A DNA stretch of 64,000 nt from Vogesella alkaliphila (GTDB lineage: Bacteria; Pseudomonadota; Gammaproteobacteria; Burkholderiales; Chromobacteriaceae), in the NCBI RefSeq assembly GCF_014652475.1, contig NZ_BMYW01000007.1, positions 1-64,000 on the forward strand. The letters are read 5' to 3'. The translations under genes and the position numbers were made by a program. The number at the start of each line of letters is the position of its first letter. The first letter of the stretch is position 1. The notes below the pieces were generated by a model. The model ran no database searches, was not told the origin of the DNA, and saw nothing but the letters and a program-made list of their open reading frames with translations. Shown here piece after piece: positions 53,582 through 63,068 of the stretch.

Positions 53582-53998
53582 TCAGTGCGGGTTCTTGTCG
53601 CGTGCGCGCTCGGCGGCGACCAGGTCGGACAGCAGGATGTTCAGTGCGTCGGTCGACATGCGCAGCTCCAGCAAGGACATGCCCAGCGAGCTGATCAGCA
53701 GCAGCAGGCTGGTGCCGAAGGTGATCTGCGCCGCCTGCGGCCAACCGGTGTAGATCTGGAACATGGCCACCACGCACAGGAACAGGCTGCCCACGCCCAT
53801 GCTCTGCATCCATTTGATCAGCGCGATGCGGCGGCGCAGGTTGCCGATCTGCCGGACCAGCTTGTCGCTGGGAGTCTGCTGATAGTCGTCGTACAGGTTG
53901 CGGATGATGCTGGCCAGGGCCAGGTAGCGGTTGGTGTAGGCGAGCAGCAGCAGGGAAATGGCCGGGAACAGCAGGGCCGGGGTGGTCAGGTTGAGCAT
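53582..53998 (-). CDS. DUF2721 family membrane protein
   Basis: This 138-residue protein has three hydrophobic segments (about 5-25, 65-85 and 92-110) with a basic loop between the first two (IGNLRRRIALIK). It fits DUF2721, a family of unknown function. LLFPAISLLLLAYTNRYLALASIIRNLYDDY is the typical start. It follows the L,D-transpeptidase gene by 2 bp on the same strand. Confidence 0.8.
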   Translation of the reverse strand: MLNLTTPALLFPAISLLLLAYTNRYLALASIIRNLYDDYQQTPSDKLVRQIGNLRRRIALIKWMQSMGVGSLFLCVVAMFQIYTGWPQAAQITFGTSLLLLISSLGMSLLELRMSTDALNILLSDLVAAERARDKNPH

Positions 53999-54000
53999 GG

Positions 54001-54614
54001 CTAGTTTTCTTCGCTGATCAGCACGTCGATGCCGTTGGCGGTCAGGTTGTAGAGTTCGATCACGTCTTCGTTACGCATGCGCACGCAGCCGCGCGAGGTC
54101 GGCGTGCCGAACGGCACGTGCTGGCCGGCGCCGTGGATGTAGATGGCGCGGTCGTAGCTGTCGACCTCGCCGCCCTGGTTCTTGCCCGGTTCCAGGCCGC
54201 ACAGCCACAGGATGCGGGTCAGGATCCAGTCCTTGTCCGGGTATTCGGCGGCCAGTTGCGGTGTGTACTTCCACGGCGTCACCTTGCGCCGGTAGATGAT
54301 GGTGTCGGGGGCGACATCGTCGCCGATGCGTTCGCACACGCGGTGCCAGCCGCGCGGGGTCTGGTAGCTGTTGACGCGCTCGCCGACGCCGTTCTTGGCG
54401 GTGGACACGGTGTAGCGCTTCTGCGGCAGGCCGCGACCGTCGTAGAGGGTGAGCGACTGTTCGGCGACGCTGACGTGCAGCCACGGCTGGCCGGGGTTGA
54501 GGCGGTTGGCATGGGCGGCCACCAGCGGACCGTCCTGCTGCTGCAGGATGAAGTCTGCCGGGCTGGCGACGAGGCTGCCGCTGCAGCACAGCAGCAGTAG
54601 CAATAGCCGTTTCA

Positions 54615-54615
<1 letters not shown>
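54001..54615 (-). CDS. L,D-transpeptidase (YkuD domain)
   Basis: This periplasmic enzyme of the L,D-transpeptidase family cross-links peptidoglycan or attaches lipoprotein. It has 204 residues, with a signal peptide (about 1-18, KRLLLLLLCCSGSLVAS). The YkuD domain runs from LHVSVAEQSLTLYDGRG to the catalytic HGAGQHVPFGTPTSRGCVRM, with His and Cys of HxGx(n)SxGCxR. No LysM domain is present. ATG 54615 shares one base with the tadA stop, so the two are translationally coupled. Confidence 0.9.
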
Positions 54616-56110
<1,495 letters not shown>

Positions 56111-56119
56111 GCGGATTCC

Positions 56120-57439
56120 TTAATTACCGAGAATGCGGACGCGCCAGCTGTCGGCGCGGGCTTTCAGTTCTGCTTCGTCCAGTGTGGTCAGCTTGCGCTC
56201 GCGCAGGACATTGCGGCCATTGACCCACACGTGGCTGACCTGCTCGCGGCCGGCGGCGTAGACGATGTGCGAGATCGGGTCGAAGTTGGGGCTGGTCTCG
56301 ATCTGGGCCAGATCGACGGCGATCAGGTCGGCCTGCTTGCCGACGGCGATGCTGCCGACCTTGTGCTCGATGCCCAGCGCGCGGGCGCCGTGCAGCGTCG
56401 CCATGCGGATGGCGGTGGCGGCCGGCACTGCGGTCGGGTCCAGGGTGCCGACCTTGGCCAGCAGCGCGCCCATGCGCGTCTCGCTCAGCATGTCCAGCTT
56501 GTTGTTGGAGGCGGCGCCGTCGGTGCCGATGCCGACGTTGACGCCGGCGGCCAGCAGTTTCTGCACCGGCGCGATGCCGGAGGCCAGCTTCATGTTGGAG
56601 GTCGGGTTGTGGGCGATGGACACGCCGTGCTTGGCCACCAGCGCGATTTCGGCGTCGGTCAGGTGCACCATGTGGGCGGCAATCAGGCGTGGCGACAGCA
56701 GGCCCAGGTTTGCCAGGCGCGCCAGCGGCCGCTGCTGGTACTGGTCGATGCTGCCGTTGACCTCGTCGAGGGTCTCGTGGATGTGGCAGTGGATCAGCAT
56801 GTCCTCCTGCTCGGCCAGGGTGATGACCTTGCGGAAGGTGTCGTCGGCCACGGTGTAGGGGGCGTGGGGTGCCAGGGTGAAGGTCACCAGCTCCTCGCCG
56901 AGGAACTGGCTGCGCTCGGCCATGCCCTTGGCGATGTAGTCGTCGGCGTTCTGGCCGTAGACGGTGGGGAATTCCAGGATCGAGCAGCCGACGAAGGTAC
57001 GCATGCCGGCGGCCAGCGCGGCGCGCGCCATCGCGGCGTGGAAGAAGTACATGTCGTTGACGGTGGTGGTACCGCTGCGGAACATCTCGCCCATCGCCAG
57101 CAGCGCGCCGTCGAACACGAAGGCGTCGCTGACGTGTTTGCCTTCCGCCGGCCAGATGTGGTTCTGCAGCCAGTCCATCAGCGCCTTGTCGTCGGCCATG
57201 CCGCGCAGCAGGGTCATCGCCGAGTGGCCATGCAGGTTGACGAGGCCGGGCATCAGCACGTGGTTGTCGAGGTTCAGGTGTTCGCCGGCGCTGACGCCGG
57301 CGACTTCGGCCGGCGACAGAATGGCAACAATGCGGCCATCGCTGATCGCCAGCGAGTGGTTGTCAAGAATGACACCATCTTGTTCTACTGTAATAATCCA
57401 GCGTGCGGTGATGAGCTGGTCGTAATGACGATTCGACAT
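56120..57439 (-). CDS. TRZ/ATZ family amidohydrolase (probable 5'-methylthioadenosine/SAH deaminase)
   Basis: This metal-dependent deaminase has 439 residues. Metal ligands appear as NLHGHSAM (His70, His72), the CHIHE histidine, HMVHL and the Asp in GTDGAASNN. Close family members deaminate 5'-methylthioadenosine and S-adenosylhomocysteine. That would suit its position next to ubiG, whose reaction produces S-adenosylhomocysteine. The substrate is inferred. ATG 57439 (MSNRHYDQLITARWI) matches the family; the longer frame extends into the intergenic region. Confidence 0.88.
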   Translation of the reverse strand: MSNRHYDQLITARWIITVEQDGVILDNHSLAISDGRIVAILSPAEVAGVSAGEHLNLDNHVLMPGLVNLHGHSAMTLLRGMADDKALMDWLQNHIWPAEGKHVSDAFVFDGALLAMGEMFRSGTTTVNDMYFFHAAMARAALAAGMRTFVGCSILEFPTVYGQNADDYIAKGMAERSQFLGEELVTFTLAPHAPYTVADDTFRKVITLAEQEDMLIHCHIHETLDEVNGSIDQYQQRPLARLANLGLLSPRLIAAHMVHLTDAEIALVAKHGVSIAHNPTSNMKLASGIAPVQKLLAAGVNVGIGTDGAASNNKLDMLSETRMGALLAKVGTLDPTAVPAATAIRMATLHGARALGIEHKVGSIAVGKQADLIAVDLAQIETSPNFDPISHIVYAAGREQVSHVWVNGRNVLRERKLTTLDEAELKARADSWRVRILGN

Positions 57440-57787
57440 TGGCGTGTGACCCTGTAAATAATTGCCGGCGATTGTAGGCAGCGCCGTACGCTTTCGACAA
57501 CCCGCCTGCGGCTGCCGGTGCACGCGATAAAGCGTAATTGTAAGGCAAAGCGGGGGCAGGCTCGTGCTGCGCTGCGCGATGGCAAACATTTGCAGTCGCT
57601 TTGCCGCTGAGACACAATGATTCGGTACGGCGATTGTAGCGCAGGCGCATAAGCGGATTCGCGCTGCGGCCGTCACAGCAGGCCTGCAAGCGCCCCGCCC
57701 GTGGCGAGCGGCAAATGAACTGGCTTGGTAACAGTCAGGCTTTTCTTAAAAATAAAATAATGTGGCAGCCCTGCGGCAACCCGATAT
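57440..57787. promoter_or_regulatory. Divergent intergenic region before the GGDEF-EAL gene
   Basis: It contains no credible gene. The right end (57739-57770) is strongly A+T-rich (TTTTCTTAAAAATAAAATAAT) and is the likely promoter of the GGDEF-EAL gene. TTGGTA stands about 17-22 bp ahead of possible -10 sequences. The remainder should contain the amidohydrolase promoter, which I cannot place. Confidence 0.45.
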
Positions 57788-60607
57788 ATGACAAGACAAG
57801 CAGAAACGTTTGATTACTCCCAGCCTGGCGGCAGATTGTCGCTGCGCCAGGCATTCCTGATTGCCGTCGTGCTCGGCCTGCTGTTCCCCGCCCTGTTGAT
57901 CAGTTTCCTCAGCTTCAACCTGCAGCGCGACAAGATGGAGACGCAGCTGGCCGTCGACCAGAACCGGCTGCTGGAAATCGTGGCGCTGGGGATGCAGGAG
58001 CCGCTGTGGAACCTCAGCCGCCAGGCCGGCGCGCCGCTGGTATCGTCGGTGATGGACGACGAACGCATCATTTCGGTCCGTGTTTCCGATACCCAGTCCA
58101 ATACCATCTTCCTGTCCGCACTGCGCAGCGAACGCCGTATCGGCGGTGTGGCCTTCGTGCAGAAACCGGTGGTCTATCGCGGCGAGGAAATCGGCCAGGT
58201 CAACATCGAGTTCGACACCGAGCATCTGGGCATTGCCCAGAAAAACCAGCTGAAAGACCTGCTGCTGATCGTGGCGGCGCAGCTGTTGCTGTCCATCGTG
58301 CTGATCATGAGCATCCTCAACTCGCGCTTCCTGAAGCCGATCCGCCAGCTGTCGGAGCAGGCCACGCAGTTGGCCGCACTGAAGCTGGAGCAGCCGTTCC
58401 AGTGGGGGCGCCAGGACGAGATCGGCACCGTCGGCAAGCATCTGGAATGGATGCGCGCCGAGCTGAAGCGCCTGATCGACGAGTTGAAGGCCAAGACGCT
58501 GGCGCTGGAGGCGGACATCGAGCGCCGCCGCGAAGTGGAAGACGCGCTGCGCCGCTCCGAAAACAAGTACCGCGAGCTGTTCTGGTCCAACCTGGACGGC
58601 ATCGTGATCAGCTCGCTGGAAGGGCAGGTGATCGACGCCAACCCGGCCTTCCTCAGCCTGATCGGCTACAGCCTCGACCAGCTCAAGCTGCAGAATTTCT
58701 GGAAGGTGGTGTCCGACAACAGCGAGGCGGTGGAGCGCTACAACCTGGACAACAAGGTGATGCGTTTCGGCTTCTGCGACGAGTTCGAGGTCGAGTACAT
58801 CAACCGCCTGGGCAGCGCCATCCCGGTCAGCGTCAAGACGGTAGCGATGCGCGACGCCGACGGCCGCATCACCGCGGTGTGGCGCATGGTGCGCGACATC
58901 TCCGAGCGCCGTGCCGCGGAAGAGCGCATGCAGCTGGCGGCCAAGGTGTTCGAGAACACCGCCGAAGGCATCATGATCACCGATGCGCAGGTCTGCATCC
59001 GCAGCGTCAACCGCGCCTTTACCGAGATTACCGGTTTCAGCCAGGACGAAGTGCTGGGCCAGCGGCCGACGGTGCTCAGCTCCGGTCGCCACAACAAGGA
59101 GTTCTACGACAGCCTGTGGTCGGTGCTCAACGAGCAGGGGCAGTGGCAGGGCGAGGTGTGGAACCGCCGCAAGAACGGCGAGGTGTACCCGGAGTGGCTG
59201 GCGATCAACGCGGTGAAGAGCCTGGCCGGCGAAGTGACGCACTACGTGGCGATCTTCAGCGACCAGTCGGAGCGCAAGGCCGCCGACGAGCGCATCCAGT
59301 TCCTCGCCCACTTCGACGTGCTGACCGGCCTGCCCAACCGCGGTCACCTGCAGGATCGCGCGCTGCTGGCGATCCAGAACGCCTCCCACGACAACGGCAA
59401 GCTCGGCGTGCTGCTGCTTGACCTCGACCGCTTCAAGACCATCAACGAGTCGCTGGGCCACGCTGCCGGAGACATCCTGCTGAAGATCGCCTCCGAGCGC
59501 ATCCGCCGGGTACTGGGTGCCGGCGAGGTGGTGGCGCGCCAGGGCGGTGACGAGTTCCTGGTGTTGCTGCCGCTGATCAACGATGCCGCCGATGCGGTGC
59601 ATGTGGCGGAGCGCATCCTCGCCGAGTTCGCCGCGCCGATCGACGTCTACAGCCACTCGCTGGCGATCACCGCCAGTATCGGCATCAGCCTGTTCCCGGA
59701 CGATGGCCGCGATTTCGACACCCTGGTGCGCAATGCCGACGCGGCGATGTATCACGCCAAGTCCAGCGGCCGCAACAACTACAAGTTCTACACCGCCGAC
59801 CTCAACGCCCGCGCACGCGAGATCCTGGCCATCGAAAGCCAGCTGCGCCACGCCGTCGACCGCCAGGAGTTCGTGCTGCACTACCAGCCGCAGGTGGAGA
59901 TGAGCAGTGGCAACATCATCGGCGCCGAGGCGCTGATCCGCTGGAACCATCCGACGCTGGGGCTGCTGGGGCCGCTGCACTTCATCGACGTCGCCGAGGA
60001 GCGCGGCTATATCGTGCAGATCGGCAACTGGGTGATCCGCGAGGCCTGCCGCCAGATCGCGGAATGGCACGCCAAGGGCCTGCCGCTGATGACGGTGGGG
60101 GTCAACCTGTCGGCGCTGCAGTTCCGCCACCAGGATCTGGTCGGCCTGCTGCAGGACGCGCTGGCCGAGTACCGCTTGCCGGGCAGCTGCCTCGACGTGG
60201 AAGTGACCGAGAGCGTGATCATGGACGACCTGGAGTCCACGGTGCAGACCATCCGCGCCATCCAGGCGATGGGCATCCGCATGTCGATCGACGACTTCGG
60301 CACCGGCTATTCCAGTCTGGCCTACCTCAAGCGTTTCAAGGCCGACAAGCTGAAGATCGACCGCTCCTTCGTGCGCGACATTCCGGGCGACCAGGACGAC
60401 AGCGCGATTACCCGCGCCATCATCAACATGTCGAAAAACCTCAACATGCAGGTGGTGGCGGAAGGGGTGGAGACGGTGGAGCAGTGGCAGTTCCTGGCGC
60501 AGGAAGGCTGCCACCAGGTGCAGGGCTACCTGCTGTCCAAGCCGGTATCGGCGGAGGCGGTGGAGCCGCTGCTGCGGCAGAAGTGCCTGCTGCCGCGTCT
60601 GGAGTAA
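57788..60607 (+). CDS. Membrane PAS-GGDEF-EAL cyclic-di-GMP protein
   Basis: This 939-residue protein has a membrane helix at about 21-43, a periplasmic region and a second helix at about 157-177. A HAMP-like linker and coiled coil, two PAS domains (about 260-375 and 385-500), a GGDEF domain (GGDEF at 586-590 intact) and an EAL domain (EAL at 714-716) follow. EAL catalytic residues are visible in EVTESVIMDD, IDDFGTGYSSLAYLKR and KIDRSFV. Both synthesis and breakdown of cyclic-di-GMP are possible. No RxxD inhibitory site precedes GGDEF. A terminator follows. Confidence 0.94.
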   Translation: MTRQAETFDYSQPGGRLSLRQAFLIAVVLGLLFPALLISFLSFNLQRDKMETQLAVDQNRLLEIVALGMQEPLWNLSRQAGAPLVSSVMDDERIISVRVSDTQSNTIFLSALRSERRIGGVAFVQKPVVYRGEEIGQVNIEFDTEHLGIAQKNQLKDLLLIVAAQLLLSIVLIMSILNSRFLKPIRQLSEQATQLAALKLEQPFQWGRQDEIGTVGKHLEWMRAELKRLIDELKAKTLALEADIERRREVEDALRRSENKYRELFWSNLDGIVISSLEGQVIDANPAFLSLIGYSLDQLKLQNFWKVVSDNSEAVERYNLDNKVMRFGFCDEFEVEYINRLGSAIPVSVKTVAMRDADGRITAVWRMVRDISERRAAEERMQLAAKVFENTAEGIMITDAQVCIRSVNRAFTEITGFSQDEVLGQRPTVLSSGRHNKEFYDSLWSVLNEQGQWQGEVWNRRKNGEVYPEWLAINAVKSLAGEVTHYVAIFSDQSERKAADERIQFLAHFDVLTGLPNRGHLQDRALLAIQNASHDNGKLGVLLLDLDRFKTINESLGHAAGDILLKIASERIRRVLGAGEVVARQGGDEFLVLLPLINDAADAVHVAERILAEFAAPIDVYSHSLAITASIGISLFPDDGRDFDTLVRNADAAMYHAKSSGRNNYKFYTADLNARAREILAIESQLRHAVDRQEFVLHYQPQVEMSSGNIIGAEALIRWNHPTLGLLGPLHFIDVAEERGYIVQIGNWVIREACRQIAEWHAKGLPLMTVGVNLSALQFRHQDLVGLLQDALAEYRLPGSCLDVEVTESVIMDDLESTVQTIRAIQAMGIRMSIDDFGTGYSSLAYLKRFKADKLKIDRSFVRDIPGDQDDSAITRAIINMSKNLNMQVVAEGVETVEQWQFLAQEGCHQVQGYLLSKPVSAEAVEPLLRQKCLLPRLE

Positions 60608-60637
60608 GCGGTCGCGCCTGCCCCGCCTCGCCGAAGT

Positions 60638-60664
60638 GCCACGAGCCTGCCTCGTGGCGTTTTT
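60638..60664 (+). terminator. Rho-independent terminator after the GGDEF-EAL gene
   Basis: GCCACGAG-cctgc-CTCGTGGC then GTTTTTG, 30 bp after the stop codon. Confidence 0.92.
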
Positions 60665-60727
60665 GTTGCCGCCGCATGTTGCAGCGCAGCTTGCAGAACG
60701 ACGGACGGCGGGTGTAGCCTGTCGTTT

Positions 60728-60747
60728 GGTCGTGCATGGGCACGACC
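60728..60747. promoter_or_regulatory. Inverted repeat just upstream of tnaC
   Basis: GGTCGTGC-atgg-GCACGACC is a perfect 8-bp stem, 29 bp before the leader start. It could be an operator or a hairpin in the leader RNA. The tna promoter should be near but is not clear. Confidence 0.45.
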
Positions 60748-60776
60748 TGTTGCCAAGCCCCTGGAGACACTGCCCG

Positions 60777-60884
60777 ATGAAGCGCAACGCTTGCCCGTTC
60801 CGGGCTGCCGCCCTGTCCGGCTGCCTGACGGAACACTGGTACACCCTCGACATCGTTCTTGCCTACGACTTCCCGCGCGCCTGA
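60777..60884 (+). CDS. tnaC: Tryptophanase leader peptide TnaC
   Basis: This 35-residue ORF begins at ATG 60777 with CTGGAGA about 10 bp upstream. Its end, WYTLDIVLAYDFPRA, lines up with known TnaC ends. Trp is followed by an aromatic residue, then a hydrophobic one and Asp at +4, Leu at +7, and Pro at +12, the same spacing as Trp12 to Pro24 in E. coli TnaC. It has two residues after the proline, like the Proteus type. In the known system, ribosomes translating TnaC stall with bound tryptophan, block Rho and let tnaA be transcribed. Only one Trp is present. It is inferred from motif and position. Confidence 0.82.
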   Translation: MKRNACPFRAAALSGCLTEHWYTLDIVLAYDFPRA

Positions 60885-61040
60885 TGCCTGCCGCAGCCGT
60901 CCGGCTGCCCCTGCTTTTCCTTTCCTACAATTGAATTGACGCCTGTGGCCCCCGTTGCCACGCCTCTGCCTGCGCGCTGTTCCGCCCGGCAGCATCCCGG
61001 CGTGCGCCCGAAGGTTGGCCGCAAGGCAAGGAGCATCATC
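60885..61040 (+). promoter_or_regulatory. tnaC-tnaA spacer with probable Rho-binding character
   Basis: The 156-nt spacer between the leader stop and tnaA is markedly C-rich and G-poor in parts (for example around 60907-60925 and 60945-60990), as expected of a rut site. No intrinsic terminator is seen, so Rho-dependent attenuation is plausible. A near-copy of the dispersed motif, AAGGTTGGCCGCAAGG, lies at 61011-61026, just before the tnaA ribosome site. Confidence 0.6.
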
Positions 61041-62429
61041 ATGGCACGACGCATTCCCGAACCATTCCGCATCAAGATGGTAGAGCCGATCAAGCAGACC
61101 ACACCTGAATTCCGCCGCCAGGCACTGGCCGAGGCCGGCTGGAACCCCTTCCTGCTGCGCGGCGAGGATGTCTATATCGACCTGCTCACCGACAGCGGCA
61201 CCGGTGCGATGTCCGACCGGCAGTGGGCCGGCATCATGACCGGCGACGAGGCCTACGCCGGCAGCCGCAACTACTACCAGCTGGCCGAGACGGTGCAGGC
61301 GGTGTTCGGCTACCGGCACACGCTGCCGACCCACCAGGGCCGCGGTGCCGAGCAGATCCTGTTTCCGGAGCTGGTCAAGCGCTGCAAGGGGACGCAGCCG
61401 GTATTCCTGTCCAACTACCATTTCGACACCACCAAGGCCCACGTCGAGATTGCCGGCGCCCGCGCCATCAATGTGCTGACGCCGAAGGCGCTTGACACCA
61501 CCACGCCGTACGACTGGAAGGGCGATTTCGACCTGCCAGGGTTGGCCGCAACCATAGCGGAAGTCGGTGCGGCCAACGTTGCCGGCCTGATCGTCACCGT
61601 CACCTGCAACAGCGCCGGTGGCCAGCCGGTCAGCATGGCCAGCATCCGCGAGGCGGCGGCGCTGGCGCGCCAGCACGGCATCCCGGTGATCATCGACGCC
61701 GCGCGCTTCGCCGAGAACGCCTGGTTCATCCAGCAGCGCGATCCGGACTACGCCGGCGTGCCGGTGCCGGCCATCGTGCGCGAGATGTTCAGCCACGGCG
61801 ACATGTTCACCATGTCGTCGAAGAAGGACGCGCTGGTCAACATCGGCGGCCTGTGCTGCTTCAAGGACGACGAGGACCTGTTCCGCAGCGTGCAGGTGCG
61901 CTGCGTGGCGATGGAGGGCTTCATCACCTACGGCGGCCTCGCCGGGCGTGACATGGCGGCGATGGCGATCGGCCTGCAGGAAGGGATGGACGAGGACTAC
62001 CTCGCCTACCGCATCGGCCAGGTAGCGTATCTGGGCGAGCGGCTGGCGGCCGGCGGCATCCCGATCCAGACGCCGACCGGCGGCCACGCGGTGTTCGTCG
62101 ACGCCAAGAAACTGTTGCCGCACATCCCGGCCGGGCAGTTCCCGGCGCACGCGCTGGCCTGCGAGCTGTATCTGGAAGGCGGCATCCGCGGCGTGGAAAT
62201 CGGCTCGCTGCTGCTGGGGCGCAATCCGGCTACCGGCGAGCAGGAGGCGTCGCCGTTTGAGCTGCTGCGCCTGACCATCCCGCGCCGGGTGTACACCAAC
62301 GACCACATGGACTACATCGCCGATTGCCTAATCGACATCCGCGAGCGGGCCGCCGGCATCCGCGGCCTCGCTTTCGATTACGAGCCGCCCATCCTGCGTC
62401 ACTTCACCGCGCGGCTGAAACCGGTCTAG
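61041..62429 (+). CDS. tnaA: Tryptophanase (tryptophan indole-lyase)
   Basis: This PLP enzyme splits tryptophan into indole, pyruvate and ammonia. It has 462 residues, with [26 protein letters not shown] and [12 protein letters not shown]. The PLP lysine is Lys262 in [13 protein letters not shown]. Tyrosine phenol-lyase is similar in several blocks, but the residues that separate the two point to tryptophanase: Val385 and Ile387 in GIRGVEIGS (Met and Arg in the phenol-lyase) and His454 in LRHFTARL (Phe there). AAGGAG lies 8 bp before ATG 61041. Two dispersed motifs lie 28 bp apart (61541, 61569). Confidence 0.92.
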   Translation: MARRIPEPFRIKMVEPIKQTTPEFRRQALAEAGWNPFLLRGEDVYIDLLTDSGTGAMSDRQWAGIMTGDEAYAGSRNYYQLAETVQAVFGYRHTLPTHQGRGAEQILFPELVKRCKGTQPVFLSNYHFDTTKAHVEIAGARAINVLTPKALDTTTPYDWKGDFDLPGLAATIAEVGAANVAGLIVTVTCNSAGGQPVSMASIREAAALARQHGIPVIIDAARFAENAWFIQQRDPDYAGVPVPAIVREMFSHGDMFTMSSKKDALVNIGGLCCFKDDEDLFRSVQVRCVAMEGFITYGGLAGRDMAAMAIGLQEGMDEDYLAYRIGQVAYLGERLAAGGIPIQTPTGGHAVFVDAKKLLPHIPAGQFPAHALACELYLEGGIRGVEIGSLLLGRNPATGEQEASPFELLRLTIPRRVYTNDHMDYIADCLIDIRERAAGIRGLAFDYEPPILRHFTARLKPV

Positions 62430-62503
62430 CCCCCGGCACGCGACGGCACGATGCGGCAGCGCCGTGTCGCGCCCGTCGCTGTCCTTGGCAAACGGCGACG
62501 GGC

Positions 62504-62531
62504 TTGATGTTGTTGCGGACTATCCTATGGT
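62504..62531 (+). promoter_or_regulatory. Possible promoter of the HAHxNLLGW protein gene
   Basis: TTGATG (62504-62509) and TATGGT (62526-62531) are spaced 16 bp, 60 bp before the ATG. Confidence 0.3.
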
Positions 62532-62591
62532 TAGGCAAGAGTGCTGTCCCGGCCGATCCCCGTCCGGGGCGGGCCGGCGGGAGAGGACAAC

Positions 62592-62981
62592 ATGAAGATC
62601 AAGGTTGATAGTCCGCACGGCACCGTCTGGCTGCGTCTGGCCGCCGTGTATTTCGTGGCCGGCGTCTGGCTGGGCATCTACATGGGTGCCTCCGGAGACC
62701 GCTCGCTGTATCCGGTGCACGCCCACCTGAACCTGCTGGGCTGGGTGTCGATGGCGCTGTTCGGCATCCTGTTCCGCAAGTTCCCAGCCATGGGCGCGTC
62801 GCCGCTGGCGCAGGCGCAGTTCTGGCTGTACAACCTCGGCCTGCCGGCGCTGATGTTGGCGGTGACCGCCATCCATCGCGGTTACCGTGGTCTGGAGCCG
62901 CTGGCCGGTGTGGCGTCCGTCGTGCTCGGTGTCGCGGTGCTGCTGTTTGCAGTCAACGTGTTCCGTAATGCCGGCAACTAG
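62592..62981 (+). CDS. Small membrane protein with HAHxNLLGW motif (heme-copper-oxidase subunit I-like)
   Basis: This 129-residue protein has four hydrophobic segments and YPVHAHLNLLGWVSMALFGILFRK. That motif is found in stand-alone relatives of cbb3-type oxidase or NorB subunit I. It is too short to be a full oxidase, and only part of the heme-ligand histidine set is present. Its function is unknown. GAGAGGA lies 6 bp before ATG 62592. It may be its own unit, 162 bp after tnaA. Confidence 0.72.
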   Translation: MKIKVDSPHGTVWLRLAAVYFVAGVWLGIYMGASGDRSLYPVHAHLNLLGWVSMALFGILFRKFPAMGASPLAQAQFWLYNLGLPALMLAVTAIHRGYRGLEPLAGVASVVLGVAVLLFAVNVFRNAGN

Positions 62982-63068
62982 GCGGCGCCGGTCGCCGTTG
63001 CACATCTTGTAGTTGATAGTAATTCTCGATTTGGCTATGGTGCGGTTTTCACCTCGCCGCACGCCGCC

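Noticed and set aside
53435-54004. A 189-codon plus-strand frame after the GntR gene
   Set aside because: It runs through a strong terminator and then antisense to DUF2721, with Gln/Ala-rich low-complexity sequence.
61041-62429. Tyrosine phenol-lyase
   Set aside because: Several blocks look like the phenol-lyase, but the discriminating residues (Val385, Ile387, His454) and the TnaC leader favour tryptophanase.
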